A stretch of 38,281 nucleotides of DNA, taken from positions 1 through 38,281 of the forward strand of contig JAFSYY010000089.1 in the NCBI GenBank assembly GCA_017455845.1, written 5' to 3'. A program made the position numbers and the translations under genes. Source of the DNA: Prevotella sp. (GTDB taxonomy: Bacteria > Bacteroidota > Bacteroidia > Bacteroidales > Bacteroidaceae). Below the pieces are notes generated by a model. It was not told where the DNA came from and ran no database searches. It was given only the letters and a program-made list of their open reading frames with translations. Below, piece after piece: positions 1-7,385 of the stretch (its first letter is position 1; each line of letters starts with the position of its first letter).

Positions 1-1
1 T

Positions 2-1126
2 ACTGGAACATACACTGCTGATGCATATGTGTATTACCCCTATGGTATCATGAAAGATGGTGTATGTTACTCAAAAGCCAAGAATAGTTCAGAGCCTTAT
101 TGGGGCTTTACTAATATCGCTGCTGGTCTAAGGACAATTGTTTACACGGCAAACGATTGGGCATACTATTCAGAAATGGAGGATATGAATGGGGCCAGTT
201 TGGGCGGAACAAGATACTCCTTGGCTAGCAGATCGTCCAACGGTAATTGGAAATGGATGAATAAAAACGCTAAAATGTATTCTGCAGGCCTTGAAGCGGG
301 AACCTATTCTATTACAGTATATGGTAGAAACTCAAAGGGCACTGCTCAAACTCCTCCTGTTGTGATTTTAAGAAGTCCTAGTGGATCCTATACAGGAACA
401 GTGGCAACATTTGGCTCTTGGTCAGGTTCTAGTACTGCAGAATATACGGCTATCAATGTCATTATTCCTGAAGATGGTTATGCTTTCTGTTTATTCCAAG
501 TTGACTATACTTCTAATATTGACTTGGATTATGTTTATGCAGTAAAAACCAGTGATAACACTTCTGTTTCTCCCTCTGTCACCGACTACGCCACCTTCTC
601 TAGTCCATACGCTCTTGACTTCACTTCCGCCACAGGCGTAAAGGCATACTATGCTTCTGCATCCGACGGTTCGGCTGTTACAATGACGAAGGTGACAGGT
701 GCCGTGGCCGCAGGCACAGGTTTGCTGCTGCAAAAGACTGAGGGCGACATCAGCATCCCTACTGCTGCTTCTGGCACAGACCTGTCTGCCTCGAACCTTC
801 TGAAGCCTGGTACGGGTGCTGCTGTAAAAACTGAGGGAAACACCCACCGTTATGTTTTGGCTGGTGAGGGTGCTTCTACATCTTTCTATGAACTGTCAGC
901 ATCGGATGATGCCGTGACTATCCCCGAGGGCAAGGCATACTTGGAGGTAGTAAATGCAGGTGCTCGTCTGAGCATTTCTTTCAGCGATGGCGAAGCAACA
1001 GGCATTGCCAATGTGAAACTGCCTAATGCTACAACAGAAGGCGTATACAATCTGAACGGCCAGCGCGTTGCATACCCGACGAAGGGCCTGTACATCGTGA
1101 ATGGCAAGAAGGTCATCAAGAAGTAA
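2..1126 (+). CDS. Secreted or surface protein, 3' part, with T9SS-like C-terminal tail (5' end outside window)
   Basis: The frame is open from base 2, so the gene begins upstream and no signal peptide can be seen. The visible part is about 374 residues, rich in Ser, Thr, Gly and aromatic residues, as in extracellular beta-rich proteins. I recognise no catalytic domain. The C-terminus has a Prevotella-type tail: a 'GVYNLNGQRV' strand, then 'KGLYIVNGKKVIKK'. Such tails resemble type A sorting domains of the type IX secretion system, and a PorE-like component is encoded at 14.8 kb. Export by that route is an inference. The first ~550 bases are more AT-rich than the rest, which may reflect joining of a foreign N-terminal domain to a host-style C-terminal module. 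The MKKTYINP peptide gene follows 68 bases downstream and could be co-transcribed. Confidence 0.85.
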   Translation, partial: TGTYTADAYVYYPYGIMKDGVCYSKAKNSSEPYWGFTNIAAGLRTIVYTANDWAYYSEMEDMNGASLGGTRYSLASRSSNGNWKWMNKNAKMYSAGLEAGTYSITVYGRNSKGTAQTPPVVILRSPSGSYTGTVATFGSWSGSSTAEYTAINVIIPEDGYAFCLFQVDYTSNIDLDYVYAVKTSDNTSVSPSVTDYATFSSPYALDFTSATGVKAYYASASDGSAVTMTKVTGAVAAGTGLLLQKTEGDISIPTAASGTDLSASNLLKPGTGAAVKTEGNTHRYVLAGEGASTSFYELSASDDAVTIPEGKAYLEVVNAGARLSISFSDGEATGIANVKLPNATTEGVYNLNGQRVAYPTKGLYIVNGKKVIKK

Positions 1127-1194
1127 TTCATGAATAATTCGTGGATAATTAACGACAATTTGTGTTTAACATCAAAAAGAAAGGAACAACGACA

Positions 1195-1380
1195 ATGAAA
1201 AAGACATATATCAATCCAATGACATACGTTTTCCAGATGCAGATGCAGCACCATGTGCTGACTGGCTCTGGCGTAACCACGAACTCTGACGGTGATGTCG
1301 TGAGTGTAGGTTTCGGTGGTGACTACGACGGAAACGGCTTTAAGTCGCGCCAAGGTGGTTTCTGGGACGACGAGGAGTAA
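1195..1380 (+). CDS. Small MKKTYINP-type peptide (61 aa), function unknown
   Basis: I chose ATG 1195, which gives a product beginning MKKTYINPMTYVFQMQMQ. An upstream in-frame start at 1162 would add eleven unlike residues. The N-terminal MKKTYINP block followed by a 'LTGSG' segment is a pattern I associate with many unannotated short Prevotella and Bacteroides proteins. There is no evident transmembrane helix. The C-terminal half is Gly- and Asp-rich (VGFGGDYDGNG) and ends acidic (WDDEE). The leader-like conserved N-terminus, Gly-Ser junction and variable tail resemble a precursor peptide layout, but no modification enzyme lies next to it. A strong hairpin terminator follows the stop codon, which supports a real transcript. 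Function is unknown. Confidence 0.7.
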   Translation: MKKTYINPMTYVFQMQMQHHVLTGSGVTTNSDGDVVSVGFGGDYDGNGFKSRQGGFWDDEE

Positions 1381-1397
1381 TCCTCTTCGAGATAAAG

Positions 1398-1436
1398 AGC
1401 TGCACGGCCAGCCCGTGAGGGTTTCGCCGTGCAGCT
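1398..1436 (+). terminator. Hairpin terminator after the small peptide gene
   Basis: An 11-bp perfect inverted repeat (AGCTGCACGGC / GCCGTGCAGCT) lies 17 bases after the stop codon and is followed by TTATTTC. The 17-nt loop can itself fold as CCC-GTGA-GGG, a 3-bp stem capped by a GNRA tetraloop. Confidence 0.8.
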
Positions 1437-1489
1437 TTATTTCCCGCCCCGCCACGCATGGGGCGAGAATCATTGAATTTTTTAAAGTA

Positions 1490-1660
1490 GTTTTGTTTAC
1501 TGCCGCTGCGCTGCGGCCAGTAGGCCCAGCACAGAATGCAGGGCAGTAAATCGTTTTTGTTAGAAAAAGCCGCGCACTAAGTCCGCGAGGATGCCAGCAA
1601 GGCAAAAAAGTTTGTATAAGGTGGCGGCCCATCCGTGAGGACGAGCCGCCACCGTCTGTT
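1490..1660. other. Gene-free stretch with further hairpins
   Basis: No credible gene lies between about 1440 and 1840. Two more inverted repeats are visible: TTTACTGCC (1496-1504) with GGCAGTAAA (1542-1550), followed by TCGTTTTTG, and GGTGGCGGC (1620-1628) with GCCGCCACC (1645-1653), followed by a pyrimidine-rich run. The second encloses TCC-GTGA-GGA, and a related TCC-GCGA-GGA lies between the two hairpins. The segment could be a stack of terminators or a structured non-coding RNA. The sequence alone does not decide. Confidence 0.45.
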
Positions 1661-1847
1661 TCTTTCGTATAGCAATCAGGCACTTCTTTGTTTTCGCCCT
1701 ATACAGGATTATATTCTATAGGCCGTCCGTCGTGGCGGTCTTTTTCTTTGCCCCTTTGATAGAGGTAATGTACAGAGCCAGACAACTGACGGAGGAAGTC
1801 AGGATTGCACAAGAGCGGAAGGGCAATCATCTGTAGTATGAGGACAA

Positions 1848-2342
1848 ATGCAGCCAAGTGAACGCCCAGGTGGGGAACTGGCCAATGCGATTGGATTGAA
1901 CCACGAGAATGCCTCAAGTGATGTCAAGTACAAATGTTCTTCTTGCGCACATTATTGGGTAGGACTAGATAACCCATCAGGATTTAATCAGATACAACTC
2001 AACACAGTCAAAAGAGAGCACAATTCCAGAACGGAAGAAATGAAATCTGATTATAAGAAATCTTTGAAGGGAATACTCTATGCTGCCGTCTTCGTTGCCA
2101 TATCGTTCTGGATTTGGAGCGGTCGAAGTGCTGTTGACGTAACAAATTCTTTTTGGGGATTCACATCAACCTCTACCAACTATTCATGGCACTATTACCT
2201 CTTCTGGCCAATGGTAATTATCTCAGGAATATGGTTGATAATCAAGATATTCGACACTGTCACAAACTACAAATTCTATGTCGCATTAAGGGATCTAAGC
2301 GACTTGGAGTTTGCCAAGGGATATATGGGCTTGGGCATATAG
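1848..2342 (+). CDS. Hypothetical membrane protein, possibly 5'-truncated
   Basis: The predicted protein has 164 residues. Near residues 30-33 there is a single CxxC (KCSSCAHYW) that looks like half of a zinc ribbon. Two hydrophobic segments follow, near residues 75-90 (GILYAAVFVAISFWIW) and 115-135 (YLFWPMVIISGIWLII). A stop codon sits in frame just before the ATG. The missing first CxxC and the lack of a recognisable promoter suggest this may be the surviving part of a longer gene. The alternative is a genuine small membrane protein of unknown role. I do not recognise a family. Confidence 0.4.
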   Translation: MQPSERPGGELANAIGLNHENASSDVKYKCSSCAHYWVGLDNPSGFNQIQLNTVKREHNSRTEEMKSDYKKSLKGILYAAVFVAISFWIWSGRSAVDVTNSFWGFTSTSTNYSWHYYLFWPMVIISGIWLIIKIFDTVTNYKFYVALRDLSDLEFAKGYMGLGI

Positions 2343-2478
2343 ACAAAGCAACAGAATTCTGGGGCTTGCGCCCAAAAAGCGTTTCTGTGGGCGGGCGGCA
2401 CCTGGTGCAGCCTTATCCCGATGTACTTAATCAATCTCAGCCCATAGGCAGTTGCGGTTTTAAAGGGTTACACATTAT

Positions 2479-2847
2479 TTATTTCTTATCCCACTGTTCC
2501 CAGTCGGTTTCAGCAAGATACTTGAGAATATGCTTCTTTAACTCGACGATATCACCATGAATGACTGCCCAAACCGTGTCGTTATCAACTTGGAAATACT
2601 CGTGAACAAGGAAGTTACGCATGTTGGAGATGGGGCGCCATTCTACTTCAGGATGAGTATCCTTGAACAAAGGAGTAAGCATATTGGCTGCTTCGCCAAT
2701 AATCTCGATATTCTTCACAATACCATAATATCTGAGAACATCGGCCTCCAATTCTTCTCTTGACAGGCTTCCTGCATATTTCTCTAGGCGTTCAATAGTT
2801 TCGAGGATATGCTCTAAACGGGTTTTATCTCTAAGAGGCTCTCTCAT
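2479..2847 (-). CDS. hepT: HepT-like toxin (DUF86 family ribonuclease)
   Basis: The protein has 122 residues, a typical length for the family. It is mostly alpha-helical and carries the family signature RX4HXY as R77-NFLV-H82-E-Y84, the RNase active-site motif of HEPN toxins. In characterised pairs HepT is an RNase that is inactivated when MntA adenylylates a tyrosine near this motif. Its start overlaps the end of the mntA-like gene by 17 bases on the same strand, the usual antitoxin-first arrangement. Role and pairing rest on motif and context. The main uncertainty is whether the pair is active here. Confidence 0.85.
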   Translation of the reverse strand: MREPLRDKTRLEHILETIERLEKYAGSLSREELEADVLRYYGIVKNIEIIGEAANMLTPLFKDTHPEVEWRPISNMRNFLVHEYFQVDNDTVWAVIHGDIVELKKHILKYLAETDWEQWDKK

Positions 2848-3124
2848 AAATCAGGATTTTATCACGGTCGGCGCTCTCGCGGGCAAAAGGCCTCAGACCT
2901 TTTACTGTAACAAGGTCAACCTCAAGATTTAACAGTTCTTGCAGGTCGAGATGCATACCACTGAGTTTGAACAATCCAACAGACTTATCGGGCTGAATCA
3001 GTATGTCGATATCCGAGTCTGCCGTCTGCTCACCACGGGCAAAGGATCCAAAGAGCCATGCTTTCAGGACAGGCTGCGTCTTGAAATATTCGGCTATCTG
3101 TTGTGTCATCGTCTGTGTACTCAT
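2831..3124 (-). CDS. mntA: MntA-like minimal nucleotidyltransferase antitoxin
   Basis: The protein has 97 residues and the full nucleotidyltransferase signature GSX10DXD (G26-S27, then D38-I-D40). A later acidic strand, 'LEVDLVTV' near residue 70, probably supplies the third metal-binding Asp. MntA-type antitoxins transfer AMP to HepT and so silence its RNase. The gene is first in a two-gene operon with hepT, overlapping it by 17 bases. A minus-strand -7 element (TATATTTG, 3157-3150) lies about 25 bases before the start. All key residues are present, so there is no sign of decay. Confidence 0.87.
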   Translation of the reverse strand: MSTQTMTQQIAEYFKTQPVLKAWLFGSFARGEQTADSDIDILIQPDKSVGLFKLSGMHLDLQELLNLEVDLVTVKGLRPFARESADRDKILIYERAS

Positions 3125-3149
3125 TGTCTGACTATTGATATTTACGGTG

Positions 3150-3180
3150 CAAATATATGAAAAATCTTCGAATAATGAAA
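3150..3180 (-). promoter_or_regulatory. Candidate promoter of the mntA-hepT operon
   Basis: On the minus strand a TATATTTG (matching TAnnTTTG) occupies 3157-3150. A TTTC, close to the TTTG -33 element, lies 19 nt further upstream. Confidence 0.5.
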
Positions 3181-3263
3181 GAAAAAAGAGAAAAAGATTC
3201 GTCTTTTTCCGTTGCCTGGTTTTTTGTCGCTTCTGTTATCAATACAATTTTATTTATAGTTCA

Positions 3264-3980
3264 TTATAACTTAATTCTTCTCCATATACACCTTGGAATC
3301 CTGCGCCACATAGCAGTTAGAATCCTGTATTTCCAGTCGATGACACGGATATGCGCCCGATGATTGATAGCATTGACGATTTCCTTTGCAACCTTCTCTG
3401 GCCGTAGCATCATGGGGTAGTGGAAGTCACCACTCAGCAGGGCCGTATCGACAAAGCCAGGCCGTAAATCAGTAAATCGGATGTTCAACTTACGACTTCG
3501 AGCCTGTTGTTCAAGGGCCTGTAGATAGACGTTCTGCATGGCTTTTGTGGCTGAATATGACGGCGCAGGGCCTAGGCCCTTTGTTCCTGCTATTGAGGTG
3601 ATGGCAGCGATATGTCCGCTTCTTTGGTTGGCAAAGTATCGGTATGCCTCCCCTATCATCCTGGTAAAGCCCATGCCGTTAGTCTGTACGGTTGCCAGTT
3701 CTATATCTTCTTTCAGTTCACGATTCTGCTTGCCTATGCCTGACGCATAGAAGAACAAATCCATGCCTCCTATCTTACTGATAAGCCTCTGTAATGCCTC
3801 GGTTGCGTCATCTGTCGTTACGTCGATGCGCTCTATGGCAGTCGCTCCGATGTTTTGCAGCAATTCTGTTCGACGTGCAGCAACACCCACCGTCCAGCCT
3901 TGCTCCATCAGAATCTTAGCCACTTCCAGTCCTATACCGGAAGATGCACCGATTACTATCGCTCTCTTGTCCTGTTGCAT
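3264..3980 (-). CDS. Short-chain dehydrogenase/reductase (SDR)
   Basis: This is a 238-residue classical SDR that reduces or oxidises a substrate with NAD(P)H. The nucleotide-binding loop is GASSGIG (residues 11-17). The catalytic set is visible as S129, Y142 and K146 (YSATK), with an 'YASG' strand at 78-81 in the place of NNAG. A basic 'AARR' after strand 2 favours NADP. After the Rossmann fold come a substrate loop (RPGFVDTALL) and a C-terminal extension rich in Arg and Trp (WRRIPRCIWRRIKL), perhaps for membrane association. The substrate cannot be deduced. The decayed NUDIX gene lies 21 bases upstream on the same strand, so the two may once have formed an operon. Confidence 0.85.
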   Translation of the reverse strand: MQQDKRAIVIGASSGIGLEVAKILMEQGWTVGVAARRTELLQNIGATAIERIDVTTDDATEALQRLISKIGGMDLFFYASGIGKQNRELKEDIELATVQTNGMGFTRMIGEAYRYFANQRSGHIAAITSIAGTKGLGPAPSYSATKAMQNVYLQALEQQARSRKLNIRFTDLRPGFVDTALLSGDFHYPMMLRPEKVAKEIVNAINHRAHIRVIDWKYRILTAMWRRIPRCIWRRIKL

Positions 3981-4001
3981 CGTTTTCGTAGTTTTCGTTC
4001 T

Positions 4002-4240
4002 TTATTTCATGCTCCCCAAATCCTTCCCAAAACATCTATTAAACTCGCTCTCGAAGTTAGGTGTCAGAACATCTTTTCCCCTTACATCCTCACGAACCTC
4101 ACGACGTAGAGCCTCCTCTGGCGACTCACCATAGTCAACATGCCCGCCAACAGCAGTGTCCCACTTCCCTGGCTGTATATCTTTCCACTATGACACTCGC
4201 CCCTTGTAGCGGAGCCAATGACTGTGCCGTTTTCGTCTAC
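4002..4240 (-). pseudogene. Decayed NUDIX hydrolase
   Basis: On the minus strand, 'VDENGTVIGSATRGECH' is encoded just below 4240. This is the typical start of a Bacteroidota NUDIX protein. About 25-30 residues that should follow are missing. In another frame the sequence resumes with 'KDIQPGKWDTAVGGH' and a NUDIX box (GGHVDYGESPEEALRREV, then RED instead of REE). After the box the protein ends within about 30 unlike residues at a stop near 4002. No start codon remains, and stops lie in frame just upstream. A deletion, a frameshift and a lost start together make this a relic. Confidence 0.8.
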
Positions 4241-4282
4241 TCAAATGTCCTAATCAAGTGATCTTGAAGTGGCAAGAACAAT

Positions 4283-4311
4283 AAAGCCCCGAGGTTTTGC
4301 CTCGGGGCTTT
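4283..4311 (-). terminator. Terminator of tRNA-Ser
   Basis: A 12-bp inverted repeat, AAAGCCCCGAGG with its complement, closes over a 5-nt loop. It lies about 20 bases downstream of the tRNA 3' end on the minus strand. The stem ends in A/T pairs, so the hairpin could work in both directions. Confidence 0.8.
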
Positions 4312-4331
4312 GAACCTGTTCTCGGTTCCTG

Positions 4332-4419
4332 CGGAGAGAACAGGATTCGAACCTGCGAGCCAGTTTTGCCGGCTACACGCTTTCCAGGCGTGCCTCTTCA
4401 ACCACTCGAGCACCTCTCC
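4332..4419 (-). tRNA. tRNA-Ser (anticodon GGA)
   Basis: On the minus strand this 88-nt sequence starts GGAGAGGTG and ends TTCTCTCCG, giving a 7-bp acceptor stem with discriminator G. The anticodon arm reads CACGC-CTGGAAA-GCGTG, with anticodon GGA (Ser, UCC/UCU). A long variable arm (AGCCGGCAAAACTGGCT) marks it as class II, as expected for serine. The T arm is CAGG-TTCGAAT-CCTG. CCA is not encoded. A -7-like TACCTTTG lies at 4443-4436, just upstream. Confidence 0.95.
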
Positions 4420-4514
4420 TTGCGATAAGCGGTTGCAAAGGTACAAATAAAAGTTGAAAGTAGAGAGTTGTGAGACGATAGTTTCCTGATATTTAACTTT
4501 CTTTATATATTTAC

Positions 4515-4620
4515 TGCTCACATCGACAATGCCGTCACCATCCACATCTCCCTTCTGCGTTGTCTCAGTAACGTCTGTTACCCAACAGTCATCAACAAAT
4601 ATGGTTGTGACAACATTAAA
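4515..4620 (-). pseudogene. Remnant of a dockerin-like C-terminal module
   Basis: Read on the minus strand, the segment gives '[20 protein letters not shown]' and then [12 protein letters not shown]. GDVDGDGxVDV is the calcium-binding loop of dockerin-like or EF-hand repeats common at the end of Prevotella surface proteins. The second half of the module is absent: the sequence runs into unrelated residues and then towards the tRNA. No intact gene surrounds it, so I read it as a leftover fragment. Confidence 0.55.
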
Positions 4621-4715
4621 AAGTTGTTCATTGTTGTCATGGTTGTTTTTAAAAGAAAAATTCTTGTTGTGGATTTTGGGGGTTTATTGGTTTTTCTTGA
4701 AAAACTGCTTTAAAA

Positions 4716-4747
4716 TTTGGTGTTTTACTCGCTTATTTGTAACTTTG
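4716..4747 (+). promoter_or_regulatory. Promoter of der
   Basis: TTTG (4716-4719), 20 nt, then TAACTTTG (4740-4747) is a full match to the Bacteroidota housekeeping promoter. It predicts a start of transcription near 4754 and a leader of only about 12 nt before the der ATG at 4766. Confidence 0.8.
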
Positions 4748-4765
4748 CAGGCAAAATGTGCGATT

Positions 4766-6079
4766 ATGGGAAATTTAGTAGCGATTGTGGGACGCCCCAA
4801 CGTGGGAAAGTCCACATTATTTAATAGGCTGACCAACAGCCGCCAGGCCATCGTGAGCGACGTGGCCGGCACCACACGCGACCGGCAGTACGGCAAGTGC
4901 GAATGGACGGGGCATGAGTTCTCCGTCGTAGACACCGGCGGATGGGTGGTCAACAGCGACGATATCTTCGAGGAGGAGATACGCAAGCAGGTGGTCATCG
5001 CCACCGAGGAGGCCGACCTGGTGCTCTTCGTCTGTGACATCAGGAACGGTGTCACGGACTGGGACATGGACGTGGCACAGATTCTTCGGCGTGCCAAGAT
5101 GCCCGTGGCGCTGGTGGCCAACAAGGCCGACGACAACAAGGACCACTACGGCCAGTATGAGTTTTATAAACTGGGGCTGGGTGACCCTTATTGCATCAGT
5201 GCTGCCACGGGCAGCGGTACGGGCGACCTGCTCGACAAGGTGTTAGAGATGCTGCCCGACAGGCCCAACGACGACCTGGAGGAGGGCATCCCCCGCTTTG
5301 CCGTGGTGGGAAGGCCCAATGCGGGCAAGTCGAGCCTCATCAACGCTTTTATTGGCGAGGACCGCAACATAGTGACCGACATTGCCGGCACCACACGCGA
5401 CAGCATCTATACGCGCTACGATAAGTTTGGCTTCGACTTCTACCTGGTAGATACCGCCGGCATCCGCCGCAAGAACAAGGTCGTCGAGGACCTGGAGTTC
5501 TACAGCGTGATGCGCTCCATCCGTGCCATCGAGAACAGCGACGTGTGCATCCTGATGATTGATGCCACACGCGGCATCGAGGCTCAGGACATGAACATCT
5601 TCCAGTTGATACAGAAAAACAACAAGAGCCTCGTCGTCGTGGTCAACAAATGGGACCTGGTGGAGGACAAGTCGCAAATCGTTATCGACACCTTTGAGCA
5701 GGCCATCCGCAAGCGCATGGCCCCCTTCGTGGACTTCCCCATCATCTTTGCGTCGGCACTCACCAAGCAGCGCATCTTTCGCGTGCTCGAGACGGCCAAG
5801 CAGGTGTATCTGAACCGCAAGGTGCGCATTGGCACCACGAAACTCAACGAGGTGATGCTGCCCATCGTTGAGGCTACACCTCCCCCCTCCATCAAGGGCA
5901 AGTACATCAAGATTAAGTACGTCAGTCAGGTGCCCGACACGCAAATACCTACCTTTATCTTCTACGCCAACCTTCCGCAGTATGTCAAGGAGCCCTACCG
6001 CCGCTTTCTGGAGAACCAGATACGCCAGCACTGGACGCTGACAGGCTCGCCCATCAACGTGTTTATCCGTCAAAAGTGA
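4766..6079 (+). CDS. der: Ribosome-associated GTPase Der (EngA)
   Basis: Der is a 50S ribosome assembly factor with two tandem GTPase domains and a KH-like C-terminal domain. The first P-loop is GRPNVGKST near the N-terminus and the second is GRPNAGKSS near residue 182. Both domains have DTAG/DTGG and NKxD motifs (NKADD, NKWDL) and an 'AGTTRD' switch. The C-terminal KH domain ends in a basic stretch. I chose ATG 4766 because it starts right at [16 protein letters not shown], gives the usual ~437 residues, and lies just behind a good promoter. The open frame extends upstream to 4529 but has no family match there. The stop overlaps the GTG start of the lipoprotein gene by three bases, inside a repeat element. 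Confidence 0.97.
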   Translation: MGNLVAIVGRPNVGKSTLFNRLTNSRQAIVSDVAGTTRDRQYGKCEWTGHEFSVVDTGGWVVNSDDIFEEEIRKQVVIATEEADLVLFVCDIRNGVTDWDMDVAQILRRAKMPVALVANKADDNKDHYGQYEFYKLGLGDPYCISAATGSGTGDLLDKVLEMLPDRPNDDLEEGIPRFAVVGRPNAGKSSLINAFIGEDRNIVTDIAGTTRDSIYTRYDKFGFDFYLVDTAGIRRKNKVVEDLEFYSVMRSIRAIENSDVCILMIDATRGIEAQDMNIFQLIQKNNKSLVVVVNKWDLVEDKSQIVIDTFEQAIRKRMAPFVDFPIIFASALTKQRIFRVLETAKQVYLNRKVRIGTTKLNEVMLPIVEATPPPSIKGKYIKIKYVSQVPDTQIPTFIFYANLPQYVKEPYRRFLENQIRQHWTLTGSPINVFIRQK

Positions 6080-6101
6080 AGAGTGAAATATTTTCTACCG
6101 C
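6074..6101 (+). repeat. Short copy of the GAGTGAA/CTACCGC repeat at the der-lipoprotein junction
   Basis: The junction reads AAGTGAAGAGTGAA, then ATATTTTCTACCGC. This is a shortened form of the element seen in cydA, porE and the sigma factor gene (GAGTGAA units ending in TTTGCTACCGC). It supplies both the der stop codon and the GTG start of the next gene. Confidence 0.65.
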
Positions 6102-6477
6102 TGTTGTCTCATTGGTGGCCTGCATGGTGGTTTGTGGTTGTGGCAAAGGCACGGCTGAAGAGCAGGCCATGAAGTCGGCGGCCGACTGTTATGCTAGTCT
6201 GCTGGAAGGCGACTATGACGGCTTCCTCGGCGGGCGTGCAGGCATGGACAGCATCCCCGACAGTTTCCGCGAGCAGTTGCTGGTGTCGTATAAGCAGTTT
6301 GTGCACCACCAGCAACAGGCACACCAGGGCATCAGGGCCGTTGAACCCGTCCGTGCCGTGGCCGACTCTTCGCTCAACGTGATGCAGGTGTTCCTCCTGG
6401 TCAGTTATGCTGACAGCACTCAAGAGGAAATCGTGGTGCCCATGGTAGAGCACAACGGCGAGTGGAAGATGAAATAA
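6076..6477 (+). CDS. Lipoprotein with DUF4878-like (NTF2-type) domain
   Basis: The N-terminus is a type II signal peptide: a hydrophobic core ([14 protein letters not shown]) followed by a Cys-Gly-Cys lipobox, predicting an envelope lipoprotein. The remaining ~110 residues ([36 protein letters not shown]) fit the small alpha+beta fold of DUF4878 proteins. Those are NTF2-like domains of unknown function in Bacteroidota. The start is GTG 6076, overlapping the der stop, so translation is probably coupled to der. The start codon and first residues (MKSEIFSTA) come from a copy of the dispersed repeat. The mlaE gene ends convergently 9 bases downstream. Confidence 0.8.
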   Translation: MKSEIFSTAVVSLVACMVVCGCGKGTAEEQAMKSAADCYASLLEGDYDGFLGGRAGMDSIPDSFREQLLVSYKQFVHHQQQAHQGIRAVEPVRAVADSSLNVMQVFLLVSYADSTQEEIVVPMVEHNGEWKMK

Positions 6478-6485
6478 TGCGGCGG

Positions 6486-7232
6486 CTATGACAGCAACTG
6501 GGTGAGGAACACATCGCTGAAGAGTATCAGTACGCTGGAGGTTACCACGGCATCGGTGGATGCCTTGCCCACGTTGACCGAGCCGCCCTCAACGGTATAG
6601 CCGAAGAACGCCGGCACGCTGCTGATGATAAAGGCAAAGAACTGGCTCTTGATGATACTCATCCACAGGAACCATGGCACAAAGTCGTGCTGCAGGCCCA
6701 GCGTCAGGTCGTCGGGCGGCATGATATGTCCGATATAAGCCGTGCCGTAGGCACCCACGATGCCCATGGCGCTTGAGAAGATCACGAGTATGGGCATGAT
6801 GGTAAGCATGCCCATGATTTTTGGTAGTATGAGATAGCAGGCCGAGTTGACACCCATGATGTCCAGGGCGTCAATCTGCTGGGTGACACGCATGGTGCCT
6901 ATCTCCGAGGCAATGTTCGAGCCTACCTTTCCTGCCAGGATGAGACACATGATAGACGACGAGAACTCCAGGAGCATGATCTCGCGGGTGGTATAGCCGG
7001 CGACCCAGCGCGGCATCCACGGGCTCTCAATGTTCACCTTCATCTGTATGCATATCACGGCACCTATGAAGAAGGATATGAGCAGCACAATGCCAATGGA
7101 GTTGATGCCCAGTTGCGACATCTCCTTCACGTACTGTTTGCGGAACATGCGCATGCGCTCCGGAACGGAAAACGTGCGCCCCATCAGGATGATATATCGG
7201 CCGAAAGCGGTCAGCCAGCGTTGTAGTAGCAT
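6486..7232 (-). CDS. mlaE: MlaE-type ABC transporter permease (lipid transport)
   Basis: This is the inner-membrane permease of an MCE/Mla-type system that moves phospholipids between the membranes. It has 248 residues, the usual size, with about five hydrophobic segments. The family core is clear: 'ISFFIGAVICIQMK' with a following helix, the 'LEFSSSIMCLILAGKVGSNIASEIG' region, and 'GTMRVTQQIDALDIMGVN', where ExGxMxxxxQxxAL is the characteristic coupling motif. The ATPase (mlaF) and MCE (mlaD) genes that often follow are not downstream here. The gene instead ends convergently with the lipoprotein gene, so partners must be elsewhere. It is transcribed divergently from lptB. Confidence 0.92.
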   Translation of the reverse strand: MLLQRWLTAFGRYIILMGRTFSVPERMRMFRKQYVKEMSQLGINSIGIVLLISFFIGAVICIQMKVNIESPWMPRWVAGYTTREIMLLEFSSSIMCLILAGKVGSNIASEIGTMRVTQQIDALDIMGVNSACYLILPKIMGMLTIMPILVIFSSAMGIVGAYGTAYIGHIMPPDDLTLGLQHDFVPWFLWMSIIKSQFFAFIISSVPAFFGYTVEGGSVNVGKASTDAVVTSSVLILFSDVFLTQLLS

Positions 7233-7255
7233 CTTTTAATTACGCAATTTGCCTG

Positions 7256-7288
7256 CAAAATTACGAATAATCTGCAAAAAACCGCAAT
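7256..7288 (-). promoter_or_regulatory. Candidate mlaE promoter
   Basis: On the minus strand, TAATTTTG (7263-7256) matches the -7 element. An ATTG lies 21 nt upstream in the -33 position. Confidence 0.5.
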
Positions 7289-7333
7289 ATCCGTCTGCAA
7301 TAAGAGTTAAAAAAAGTCAAGCACTCATAAATC

Positions 7334-7361
7334 CTTCAACCTTCAACCTACAACCTTCAAC
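7334..7361. repeat. Heptanucleotide tandem repeat (CTTCAAC x4)
   Basis: Four consecutive 7-bp units, CTTCAAC, CTTCAAC, CTACAAC and CTTCAAC, lie just before the lptB -7 element (TAACTTTG, 7370-7377). They occupy the place where the -33 element should be. Confidence 0.8.
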
Positions 7362-7385
7362 CTTTTTTGTAACTTTGCACTCCCT

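Noticed and set aside
1620-1653. Hammerhead-ribozyme-like TCCGTGAGGACGA in the third hairpin
   Set aside because: It resembles stem II of a hammerhead, but the CUGAUGA core and the cleavage-site arm are missing. The match is explained by a short stem with a GNRA loop.
1699-1917. Small minus-strand open frame before the hypothetical membrane gene
   Set aside because: No recognisable family, promoter or coherent composition. It overlaps the start of the better candidate at 1848.
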